Shown: piece after piece, positions 25,480 to 33,388 of the stretch | Position numbering within the stretch: position 1 is the first letter of the stretch | Layout: each line of letters starts with the position of its first letter | Assembly (NCBI GenBank): GCA_015660855.1 | Contig: JACSDG010000124.1 | Span: 1-33,388, forward strand | Direction of reading: 5' to 3' | Source: Magnetococcales bacterium | GTDB taxonomy: Bacteria; Pseudomonadota; Magnetococcia; Magnetococcales; UBA8363 | DNA length: 33,388 bases | Notes under the pieces: generated by a model | What the model saw: the letters and a program-made list of their open reading frames with translations, nothing else | What the model was told of the DNA's origin: nothing | Databases searched by the model: none | Position numbers and translations under genes: made by a program

Positions 25480-25940
25480 GGGTTCCTCCAGCATGGGATG
25501 GTTTTTTTTCGTTTATTTTTTTTTGTTTACACAGCATGTGCTGCAAATATTTTCTCAAGGTGAATCAGATAGATAAAACAGGTAGAATCATTTTCAGGCA
25601 CCTTCATTCACGATCTCCAGGTGTCACATGGGCAAGGATGTGAGCCGGTTTATGCAGAAGTATTTTTACATTTTTCCATCCTTGCTTGGAGGGTACCACG
25701 CTCTTACAGCAGATACACGTTTTTGTGACCATCACTTTAGAGAATTTCTCAAGATCACTCCTAGATAATGTGCAGAACTTCTTGTCCAATCCAGATTGAG
25801 GATGCTCCGAAACAAAATCTATTTTTGGTCTATGCAAAAAGTTGACTATGATATTTAAAAACTATATCCTGCCCAGGTTCAAGTGGCTGCACAGGTCTCC
25901 ATCTTAACTTCTGACTCCAATTCCAATCGAGGAACGTTCC
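25480..25940. promoter_or_regulatory. Divergent spacer between icd and hns
   Basis: The 461-bp spacer must hold the promoters of icd (minus) and hns (plus). A 12-bp dyad CAGCATGTGCTG lies at 25532-25543, upstream of icd, and could be an operator. A minus-strand open frame at 25604-25837 (77 residues with a CICC cysteine cluster, TTG start) has no ribosome binding site and no family I recognise; it is listed here as doubtful. T-rich runs near 25501-25525 lie between the dyad and the icd start. Confidence 0.35.
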
Positions 25941-26285
25941 ATGAACACAACACATATTTCCAATCTTGAAAATCTGCCGCTTGAGGAATTGGTATCCCTT
26001 AGCGCCGATCTCGATGGTCTTATCAAGAAAAAACGCCGCGAAAAGTCCAAACAGATCCGCATGCAAATAAATGAACTGGCCAAAGTTGCCGGTTATGAGA
26101 GTGTCGAGGAATTCATCGAAAGTCAAACGGGCCGCATGACGCGAAGCGATAAAGGAATGAAACTTCCCCCAAAATATCGCAATCCGCAAAATCACGGCCA
26201 GACCTGGAGCGGTAAAGGTCCAACCCCGAAATGGTTGCGCGAATACGAGAACGGCGGTCGGAACCGTGAAGATTTCCGCATCTAG
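25941..26285 (+). CDS. H-NS family nucleoid-associated protein
   Basis: The 114-residue product has an N-terminal coiled-coil oligomerisation region (LENLPLEELVSLSADLDGLI, then a KKKRREKSKQ basic helix). The C-terminal H-NS DNA-binding domain is clear: LPPKYRNPQNHGQTWSGKGP with TPKWLREYENGGRNREDF. The TWSGKG-x-PKWL block is the AT-hook-like signature that inserts into the minor groove of AT-rich DNA. Proteins of this type silence horizontally acquired and surface-structure genes. GAGGAAC lies at good spacing before the ATG. A dispersed repeat begins about 5 nt after its stop. It is divergent from icd. Confidence 0.93.
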   Translation: MNTTHISNLENLPLEELVSLSADLDGLIKKKRREKSKQIRMQINELAKVAGYESVEEFIESQTGRMTRSDKGMKLPPKYRNPQNHGQTWSGKGPTPKWLREYENGGRNREDFRI

Positions 26286-26290
26286 TACGC

Positions 26291-26412
26291 ATATCGGAAA
26301 ACAAAGTTTGGCAAAAATTGTTGTGGGGGACCGGGGGGGGATGATCCCCTCCCCGGCGGGGCTTGGGGCACTGCCCCAGGTTTTTTTTGTTTTTCTCCTG
26401 GAAGGCACCCTG
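26291..26412 (+). repeat. Composite dispersed repeat, copy 12
   Basis: It starts ATATCGGAAAACAAAGTTTG right after the hns stop. A GGGGGGGATGATCCCC-type hairpin, TTGGGGCACTGCCCCAGG as second hairpin, an eight-T run and a degraded third hairpin (CTCCTGGAAGGCACCCTG) follow. The T-run after the second hairpin makes it a plausible hns terminator. Confidence 0.88.
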
Positions 26413-27837
<1,425 letters not shown>

Positions 27838-27923
27838 GTATGGAATGGTCGAGAGGGAAGGAATCGGGTGCGGGTTATTTTTTCCCGCAAGAGAGGCCGC
27901 AGCCATAGGGACTCCACTCTGAC

Positions 27924-28799
27924 ATGGCGTCCAGGGATTCTGCATTTACCACGAATGACTCTCTTGATGAGACGCTGTTCCAGCGTCTTAGCGCGGAGAT
28001 ACATGCCCGATTTGGTATACTTTTGCCCATCACCAAGAAAGGTTTGCTGACTTCGGGGTTGCATCGGCGGATGGGCAGCCTTGGCATCGTCAGTATGGCC
28101 GAGTACAGCGGCATTTTATTTGGTCATGATGAAAACGATGAGCGGGAACTGGTGTTGTTGTTGGACGCCATGACCAGTTATTCCACTAAATTTTTTCGCA
28201 ATTCCCGGCAATTTGAGTTTCTTGCCCAGACGGCTCTGCCGGAATTGATCAAGATGCACGGTGCTGGAATCGGTCGGGTTCTTAACATTTGGAGTGCTGG
28301 TTGCGCCACGGGTGAGGATTCGTACACTTTGGCCATGGTGCTTTGTGAGTTTGCGCAGCACTATCCTGGCATTCAATTTAAATCAAAAGTCTTGGCAACC
28401 GATGTCAGTCAGCGAATATTGGAATTTGCGAAAAATGCCGTCTATGAAATGGAAAAGGTTCAGTCCATCCCGGATTTATTGAAAAGAAAATATTTGCTTA
28501 AGAGTAAGGATCGACGTAGGAGTTTAGCCAAGGTGGTTCCGGAGTTGCGAGCCATGGTTAATTTCCGGCAACTGGATTTTATGGACCCTGCTTTTGGTTT
28601 GCGGGAGGAGATGGATGTTATTTTTTGCCGTAATATTTTGAGCTATTTTGATCGGGACACTCAAGAGCAACTGGTGAACAAACTTTGCAGCCATATGGTT
28701 CCTGGGGGTTATCTGTTTGCCGGTCCCTCGGAATCTCTTCACAGCCTCGCCACCCCGTTGGTACCGTTAGCTCCGTCGATTTATCGGTTGTCGTCCTGA
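27924..28799 (+). CDS. cheR: Chemotaxis protein methyltransferase CheR
   Basis: The 291-residue product has the helical N-terminal CheR domain (1-90, ending in TSYSTKFFRN, the T-x-FFR motif). A SAM-binding Rossmann domain follows, with NIWSAGCATGEDSYTLAM, VLATDVSQRILEFAKNAVYE, VNFRQLDFMDP and FCRNILSYFD. It methylates receptor glutamates using S-adenosylmethionine. No C-terminal TPR extension is present. The order cheB-cheR on the same strand with a short gap suggests one transcript, matching their opposing roles in adaptation. AGGGA lies upstream of the ATG at a slightly long spacing. It converges on a coiled-coil protein gene, with a dispersed repeat between them. Confidence 0.96.
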   Translation: MASRDSAFTTNDSLDETLFQRLSAEIHARFGILLPITKKGLLTSGLHRRMGSLGIVSMAEYSGILFGHDENDERELVLLLDAMTSYSTKFFRNSRQFEFLAQTALPELIKMHGAGIGRVLNIWSAGCATGEDSYTLAMVLCEFAQHYPGIQFKSKVLATDVSQRILEFAKNAVYEMEKVQSIPDLLKRKYLLKSKDRRRSLAKVVPELRAMVNFRQLDFMDPAFGLREEMDVIFCRNILSYFDRDTQEQLVNKLCSHMVPGGYLFAGPSESLHSLATPLVPLAPSIYRLSS

Positions 28800-28808
28800 C
28801 AGTTTGAA

Positions 28809-28976
28809 GTATCGGAAAAATAAAGTTTGGCAAAAATTTTTGCGGGGGTCCGGGGGGGATCATCCCCCCCGGTGGGGGTTTGGGGGCAAAGCCCCCAAGG
28901 TTATTTTTTGCCAATGAAAACAAAAAGATAACTTCACTGTTTCTGACTTTGATTTTTGCCCGCAAGCATGATGTTT
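28809..28976 (+). repeat. Composite dispersed repeat, copy 13
   Basis: The copy begins GTATCGGAAAAATAAAGTTT 9 nt after the cheR stop. It has perfect hairpin 1 and a perfect long hairpin 2 (TTGGGGGCAAAGCCCCCAA, 28880-28898). An interrupted spacer with about 40 extra bases leads to a damaged third hairpin (TTGCCCGCAAGCATGATG). It fills the whole gap between two convergent genes. Confidence 0.88.
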
Positions 28977-28980
28977 ACTA

Positions 28981-29571
28981 TTAGTTGGCAACGGTTTTCA
29001 GGAAGACCTGTTCGGAAACTTCATCGCGTTGTTTGATGACGCCATCAATCTGTTGCAGGATAGAGTTTAGTTGTTGGTGCGCATTTTCAATATCGGCACG
29101 GATTTGTGGGACTTTGCCCAGGAGGATTTCAATCTGTCCCTTGCGCTTGTTGATGATCGCATCATTGGCCTCTTTTGCCTTGACAAGATCCAAGCGTTGG
29201 GGTTCCGTCGTAACCATCGGATCAATCAGGGAGAGTTCCTGGGCTTTGCGATATTTATTCACAACCTCGACTACGGGACGTTCTTCCACGATCAAGGCTT
29301 TTTGTGCCGCGATGATTTCTGCCTCAAGGTCAAGCAACCCTTTTTGCATCTGTTGGATGGACACCTGTTGCTGGACATGCGCCGCGCTCAGACTTTCCAA
29401 TGAACCGTTCAATTCCTGGATACGCTGCAACCGTGCTGCGGAATGATCTGGATAGGTCCAATAACCTGTCCCAAGGGCGTCGGGCAGTGGTATCATCAAC
29501 CAAGCCGTTGCAGCCAGGGCGACGCCGGCTATAACAATCCGGTGTGCCGAAAATTTATACTTTAAATTCAT
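28981..29571 (-). CDS. Membrane-anchored coiled-coil protein of unknown function
   Basis: The 196-residue product has a short basic N-terminus, one hydrophobic span (about residues 11-32, IVIAGVALAATAWLMIPLP), then a long helical region (about 45-190) rich in Gln, Glu, Leu and Ala. Heptad-like spacing suggests a dimeric coiled coil on the periplasmic side. I recognise no enzyme motif or named family. The ATG at 29571 is preceded by GAAGGGG, a good ribosome binding site, which rules out the much longer open frame upstream. It is divergent from the AI-2E family gene with 101 bp between them. A structural or scaffolding envelope role is possible but not shown. Confidence 0.7.
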   Translation of the reverse strand: MNLKYKFSAHRIVIAGVALAATAWLMIPLPDALGTGYWTYPDHSAARLQRIQELNGSLESLSAAHVQQQVSIQQMQKGLLDLEAEIIAAQKALIVEERPVVEVVNKYRKAQELSLIDPMVTTEPQRLDLVKAKEANDAIINKRKGQIEILLGKVPQIRADIENAHQQLNSILQQIDGVIKQRDEVSEQVFLKTVAN

Positions 29572-29672
29572 ACCCCTTCTCCATATGATTTTGATAGTCC
29601 TTTGGGTCAACGTGTACCTGTCCACTCCCGACACATTGACAAACACCAGAAAAAGCCGAAGCCATTGATCCC

Positions 29673-30812
29673 ATGGTAAGAAAATCCCCCACCCCCGCCA
29701 GCAAACCCCGGCCCCCCTACGAACAGGGGTTTCTGCTCTTTCTGCTGGTATTGGCCATCGTGGGATTGTTGTGGTTGTTCGCCCCTTTTCTCCCTGGGTT
29801 GTTCCTGGCCATATTGCTGGCAACGGCGACCTATCCGCTGTACCGCCATCTCGCCCAGCGTCTATCCATTGGATCGGATAAAGCAGCCCTGATCATGACT
29901 GTTTTGATCTTTTTTCTCGTTGTTTCGCCCCTGCTCTATCTGCTGTCGGTCAGTGCCGTGATGGCGGGAGATGTGGTTGAGCGTCTGCGCGATTGGTTTT
30001 CCGGATTTGAAAACGACGCCGCCTTGGCCAAAGCCCTTGGAAGTATCATCCATACGTTTCCACTTCCTGAATTTATCAGGGGTTTTCTTTTGGACCAGGC
30101 CAGCGATAACCAGGAAGCTCTGATTCAAAATGTAACCAAGGCCCTATTGTTTTTATTCAAGGGAATTACCGATAACAGTATTTCCTTTCTTTCTTCCCTG
30201 CTCTGGGTTGTTTTTTCTCTTTTTTTCTTTTATCGCGATGGCCCCCATCTGATTCAGAAATTACGTTTGTTAACCCCCTTACCCAACCATTACGATGATT
30301 TTCTTTTGCAGAGGTTTTCAGGTTTGGCGACGGTGCTCACCATAAGCACTCTGACGGTTTCCCTGACCCAGGGGCTTACCTTTGCTACGGTCACAGCGTT
30401 TATCGGTCTCCCCTGGTTTTTTCTTGGTTTAGGTCTGGCTGTTACCTCCTTCATTCCGATTCTTGGTGGATTTATTCTCTGGGGTCCCTTGTCCTATTAT
30501 CTTTTTTCTACGGGTAGGGAAGAATCGGGGGTGTTTTTGTTTTTTTGGGGGGTGATCGTCAATGGTTTTCTTATTGACAACATTTTCAGACCCATCCTGA
30601 TTGGCCGTTTGTCCCAATGGTGCGCCACTGAAGATTCCAACAGCGATTTTTCCGCTCTGGACCATACGCTGCTCACAACCCTGGCCACGTTTGGAGGCAT
30701 TATGAACTTTGGTATTTTGGGTCTTTTTTTCGGTCCGGTCATTGCGGCTATGGCGATTGCGGTTTTTGAACTCTACGAGAAAATCTACAGCGGCAACCTG
30801 GATCGATCCTGA
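29673..30812 (+). CDS. AI-2E transporter / PerM family membrane protein
   Basis: The 379-residue product has seven to eight predicted spans and the layout of the AI-2E exporter-like (PF01594) family. A Pro-rich N-terminus and spans around FLLFLLVLAIVGLLWLFAPF and LIMTVLIFFLVVSPLLYLLS come first. An amphipathic central region follows, then a C-terminal half with LAVTSFIPILGGFILWGPLS, NGFLIDNIFRPILIG and FGGIMNFGILGLFFGPVIAA, the family's conserved P-x-x-G-G and G-x-x-G-x-x-x-GP blocks. Members include TqsA, YdiK and PerM and a few Na+/H+ antiporters; the substrate here is unknown. An insertion between the last two conserved blocks (QWCATEDSNSDFSALDHTLL) is unusual for the family. It precedes fliQ by about 150 bp. 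Confidence 0.88.
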   Translation: MVRKSPTPASKPRPPYEQGFLLFLLVLAIVGLLWLFAPFLPGLFLAILLATATYPLYRHLAQRLSIGSDKAALIMTVLIFFLVVSPLLYLLSVSAVMAGDVVERLRDWFSGFENDAALAKALGSIIHTFPLPEFIRGFLLDQASDNQEALIQNVTKALLFLFKGITDNSISFLSSLLWVVFSLFFFYRDGPHLIQKLRLLTPLPNHYDDFLLQRFSGLATVLTISTLTVSLTQGLTFATVTAFIGLPWFFLGLGLAVTSFIPILGGFILWGPLSYYLFSTGREESGVFLFFWGVIVNGFLIDNIFRPILIGRLSQWCATEDSNSDFSALDHTLLTTLATFGGIMNFGILGLFFGPVIAAMAIAVFELYEKIYSGNLDRS

Positions 30813-30965
30813 CTTTCGCGTCGTCGCCAACATGCTGTTGGGACTAAAGAATTATATGGTTGACCGATTATTTTTCATGGACAGACCAAAACGATCAGGT
30901 ACAATTCACCTTTGCCGATGGGTGGCACGGGTTTGTCGCCAATATCGCCTACATGAGGAAGGGTC

Positions 30966-31235
30966 ATGCCCACAGAAACCGTCCTGGAACTGGTCATCGA
31001 TGCCCTGAAAACCGCCTTGATGATTTCCGCACCTATGCTGCTCACAGCCCTTGTGGTCGGCATTGTTATTTCGCTGTTTCAATCGGTTACGCAAATCCAG
31101 GAGATGACTCTTACGTTCATCCCAAAAATTTTGGCCACCTTTCTGGCCCTTACCTTGACGCTTCCCTGGATGCTGGAAACCATGATGGACTATTTTAAAC
31201 GTTTGTTCGATTCCATTCCCGGCATTGTCAATTGA
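30966..31235 (+). CDS. fliQ: Flagellar biosynthesis protein FliQ
   Basis: The 89-residue product has the standard FliQ length and two membrane spans. VLELVIDALKTALMISAPML leads into LVVGIVISLFQSVTQIQEMT, then LTFIPKILATFLALTLTLPW and the MMDYFKRLFDSIP tail. The V-G-x-x-I-S-x-F-Q-x-x-T-Q-I-x-E-x-T-L stretch is the family signature. FliQ packs around FliP and FliR in the helical export gate of the flagellar type III secretion system. GAGGAAGGGT precedes the ATG. fliR follows 17 nt after the stop. fliP, which often precedes fliQ, is absent from this position. Confidence 0.96.
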   Translation: MPTETVLELVIDALKTALMISAPMLLTALVVGIVISLFQSVTQIQEMTLTFIPKILATFLALTLTLPWMLETMMDYFKRLFDSIPGIVN

Positions 31236-31252
31236 GTTGACGGAGAACGCTT

Positions 31253-32047
31253 TTGGATCCCCAGGCTCTCATCGACTTTCTCGGTTTTTCGGTCGGGGAG
31301 GTGGAACGGGCCTTACTGGTTGTCGCCAGAGTGACTGGTTTGTTTCTATCCGCCCCGTTTTTCTCCCGTGCCGTAGGTCCCAGACGCGTCAAAACAGCCT
31401 TCATCCTGGCCTTGTCCGTGGTTATTTTCCCTTTGGTGTCTCCCTGGAGCGGTGAAGGCAAAGGGCAAGTCCCTTCCATGATTGCCGCTGGGATTACGGA
31501 AGTTGTCATCGGTGCCATCATTGGCATGCTGGTTCACTGGGTGCTTGTTGCTGTCCAGGTGGCGGGTGCCATCATTGGATTTCAAATGGGACTTTCCATG
31601 GCCATGGTGATGGATCCCACTTCGGGCATCCAGGAAGGTGTGTTGTCCAACCTTCTTTATCTGACTGTTTTAATGTTATTTTTGACCGTTGGCGGGCACT
31701 ATTTGCTTATTGAGGGGCTGATTCGATCTTTTCAAACCCTTCCTTTGGGGGAAGGACTCCCGCCAGCGGGCAATGTTTTGGAGGCGAGCATGAAAGCTAT
31801 TGCGGCCATGTTTGAGCTGGCCATCCTTATTTCTGCTCCTATCGTTGTTTCCACGACGTTGCTCTATGTGGGAATGGGATTGATCAATCGCGCTTCGCCG
31901 CAAATTCAGGTTTTCTTTCTGTCCATGCCTGTTGCCCAGATTGTCGGGTTTATCATCTTGGGGCTGACCATGATTCTTTTTTCCAAGGTTTTGCTTCGGG
32001 AAATGGACACTTTTTTTTCCATCGCCTTCAAGGCGGTCGGATTTTAG
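31253..32047 (+). CDS. fliR: Flagellar biosynthesis protein FliR
   Basis: The 264-residue product has six predicted spans and FliR motifs: RVTGLFLSAPFFSRAVGPRR near the N-terminus, GAIIGMLVHWVLVAVQVAGA, GFQMGLSMAMVMDPTSG, and INRASPQIQVFFLSMPVAQI near the end. FliR joins FliP and FliQ in the export gate. The start is a TTG at 31253: GGAG lies about 8 nt upstream, the frame matches family N-termini, and no ATG is available at this point. A dispersed repeat begins 2 nt after the stop and separates it from flhB. Confidence 0.95.
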   Translation: MDPQALIDFLGFSVGEVERALLVVARVTGLFLSAPFFSRAVGPRRVKTAFILALSVVIFPLVSPWSGEGKGQVPSMIAAGITEVVIGAIIGMLVHWVLVAVQVAGAIIGFQMGLSMAMVMDPTSGIQEGVLSNLLYLTVLMLFLTVGGHYLLIEGLIRSFQTLPLGEGLPPAGNVLEASMKAIAAMFELAILISAPIVVSTTLLYVGMGLINRASPQIQVFFLSMPVAQIVGFIILGLTMILFSKVLLREMDTFFSIAFKAVGF

Positions 32048-32049
32048 AA

Positions 32050-32172
32050 GTATCGGAAAAATAAAGTTTGGCAAAAATTTTTGCGGGGGTCCGGGGGGGA
32101 TCATCCCCCCCGGCGGAGGTTTGGAGGCAGCAGCCCACAAGGTTTTTCTTTTGATTTTGACTTTGATTTTGA
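32050..32172 (+). repeat. Composite dispersed repeat, copy 14, inside the flagellar operon
   Basis: The copy is nearly identical to copies 9 and 15 over the 5' box, hairpin 1 and the weak hairpin 2 (TTGGAGGCAGCAGCCCACAA). It ends in the TTTTGATTTTGACTTTGATT spacer without a third hairpin. It begins 2 nt after the fliR stop and ends 16 nt before the flhB ATG, so the flhB ribosome binding region lies at its edge. Confidence 0.92.
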
Positions 32173-32187
32173 TGAGCCTTTTGATCC

Positions 32188-33258
32188 ATGGCAGAAGATA
32201 CCGACCAAGACTCAAAAACCGAAGACCCTACCTCCAAAAGGACGCAGGATGCCCGCGGCAAGGGGCAGGTTGCTTCATCCAGAGAAGTGGGAACGGCTCT
32301 GTTGCTTCTGGTGGCCACGTTAACTTTTTATTTTCAGGGCGAAAAATTATGGGTGTCTATGCAAACCAAAATGCGCCTTTTTTTCGGCGGTTTTATCAGT
32401 GACGACATCCAACCTCAGGGGGTCGTTGTTTTGGTCCAGGATCTTTTGAAAGGGATTGTCCTGGATTTGACCCCACTGTTTATGTTTTTCATGATTGTTG
32501 GAATTTTAGGTTCTATCATACAGCATGGATTTTTGATCACCCTGGATCCCATCATGCCAAATTTTGGCAAGATCAATCCACTCCAGGGGTTGAAAAGGCT
32601 TTTCTCCATGCGTTCTTTGGTTGAACTGTTCAAGTCCATCCTGAAATTATCGGTCATATCGATTGCCGTTTATGTGGCGTTAAAGGGCAGCATTGTTGAA
32701 TATATGGGATTGATGGATACCAATCTGACCCATGTTACGGCTGTTCTTGGCAGGGACATTCTCCATCTTTTTGTTTTGGTTACCATTGCCTTCATGTTTT
32801 TGGCTGTGATTGATTTTGTGTACCAACAGCACGAATATGTTAAAGGTTTGCGCATGACCAAGCAGGAGGTCAAGGATGAGCAAAAACAAATGGAAGGTGA
32901 CCCTCTGATCAAAGGGCGCATTCGTCAGATTCAGAGGGAAATGGCACAGAGACGTATGATGGAAGAGGTCCCCAAGGCGGATGTGGTCATCACCAACCCG
33001 ACGCATTATGCAGCGGCTTTGGTTTACAAACAGGGAGAAATGATGGCTCCGAAACTTATTGCCAAGGGTCGGGGACGTATTGCAGAGCGTATCCGTGAGA
33101 TTGCCAGGGAAAACAAAATTGTGCTGGTAGAGAATCCGCCGTTGGCCCGGTCTTTGTATTCCGATGTGCCGTTGGATTCGATTATTCCGCCCCAATTGTT
33201 CAAGGCGGTGGCGCAGGTATTGGCCTATGTTTACAGTTTGAGGCGCAGCAGATCCTGA
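32188..33258 (+). CDS. flhB: Flagellar export switch protein FlhB
   Basis: The 356-residue product carries the FlhB N-terminus (DSKTEDPTSKRTQDARGKGQ), four membrane spans (about 30-215) and the cytoplasmic domain with the self-cleaving NPTH motif at residues 270-273 (VVITNPTHYAAALVY). Cleavage between Asn and Pro switches export from rod/hook to filament substrates. The conserved KGRGRIAERIREIARENKIV and ENPPLARSLY segments follow. The ATG at 32188 matches the family start but has only a weak GATGAG upstream. fliQ-fliR-flhB order is standard, but here a repeat splits fliR from flhB. Confidence 0.97.
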   Translation: MAEDTDQDSKTEDPTSKRTQDARGKGQVASSREVGTALLLLVATLTFYFQGEKLWVSMQTKMRLFFGGFISDDIQPQGVVVLVQDLLKGIVLDLTPLFMFFMIVGILGSIIQHGFLITLDPIMPNFGKINPLQGLKRLFSMRSLVELFKSILKLSVISIAVYVALKGSIVEYMGLMDTNLTHVTAVLGRDILHLFVLVTIAFMFLAVIDFVYQQHEYVKGLRMTKQEVKDEQKQMEGDPLIKGRIRQIQREMAQRRMMEEVPKADVVITNPTHYAAALVYKQGEMMAPKLIAKGRGRIAERIREIARENKIVLVENPPLARSLYSDVPLDSIIPPQLFKAVAQVLAYVYSLRRSRS

Positions 33259-33265
33259 TTTTTAC

Positions 33266-33388
33266 GTATCGGAAAAACAAAGTTTGTATAAATTTTTGCG
33301 GGGGTCCGGGGGGGATCATCCCCCCCGGCGGAGGTTTGGAGGCAGCAGCCCACAAGGTTTTTCTTTTGATTTTGACTTTGATTTTGAT
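33266..33388 (+). repeat. Composite dispersed repeat, copy 15 (cut by window end)
   Basis: It starts GTATCGGAAAAACAAAGTTT 7 nt after the flhB stop, has perfect hairpin 1 and the weak hairpin 2 variant, and runs off the window in the TTTTGATTTTGACTTTGATT spacer. It is nearly identical to copy 14, one gene upstream. Confidence 0.92.

Noticed and set aside
25604-25837. 77-residue minus-strand ORF with a CICC cluster
   Set aside because: TTG start without ribosome binding site and no family; too weak to call.
30860-30960. Protein-like reading (DYFSWTDQNDQVQFTFADGW) just before fliQ
   Set aside because: The frame then overlaps fliQ out of phase, the start would be TTG and no ribosome binding site is present.

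Overview
The window looks like chromosome of a Gram-negative, flagellated proteobacterium. Support comes from an H-NS family protein, flagellar export genes (fliQ, fliR, flhB), cheB and cheR, an RND-type efflux locus with lipoprotein adaptor and TolC-like channel, and a monomeric NADP isocitrate dehydrogenase. A Magnetococcia-like origin would fit the gene mix and the very high density of GC-rich intergenic repeats, but that is a weak inference. No rRNA, tRNA, CRISPR array, intact insertion sequence or prophage was seen.

Layout. (a) 1-4300: the tail of an unknown gene, a DUF218/YdcF-like membrane protein, then a minus-strand cluster crcB, nucleotide-sugar dehydrogenase and manC/algA that would supply GDP-mannose and a UDP-uronic acid type precursor for surface polysaccharide. 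(b) 4400-9200: an S24-type self-cleaving repressor, a PAS/LuxR-type regulator and a methyl-accepting chemotaxis protein, all on the minus strand, with a 400-bp block of inverted repeats between the last two. (c) 9300-10250: a brnT toxin gene with an apparently decayed brnA antitoxin, among repeats. (d) 10385-22045: a large locus with a frameshifted FecR-domain protein carrying eight 16-residue Ala-rich repeats. Divergent from it run a lipoprotein adaptor, an RND pump broken by a short deletion, an Aas-like acyltransferase/acyl-ACP synthetase, a TolC-like lipoprotein and a second short adaptor. (e) 22050-23220: a small ORF with a strong ribosome binding site, repeats, hairpins and terminators. 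(f) 23230-26285: icd (minus) and hns. (g) 26740-33258: cheB, cheR, a membrane-anchored coiled-coil protein, an AI-2E/PerM family protein, and fliQ-fliR-flhB.

The most striking non-genic feature is a composite repeat family: about 13 full or partial copies plus two short fragments in 33 kb. It has a 5' box, a G6/C6 hairpin, a second hairpin whose arms vary with compensatory changes between copies, an AAGG-T-rich stretch, and a third TGCCC/GGGCA hairpin. Seven copies start within about 2 to 20 nt after a stop codon in the sense orientation of that gene, and one more starts 60 nt after. This looks like a mobile or portable 3'-UTR or terminator-like element rather than random intergenic insertion.

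Two large genes in the efflux region (the FecR-like gene and the RND pump) carry frame disruptions. Whether these are real decay or assembly error cannot be settled from sequence alone.
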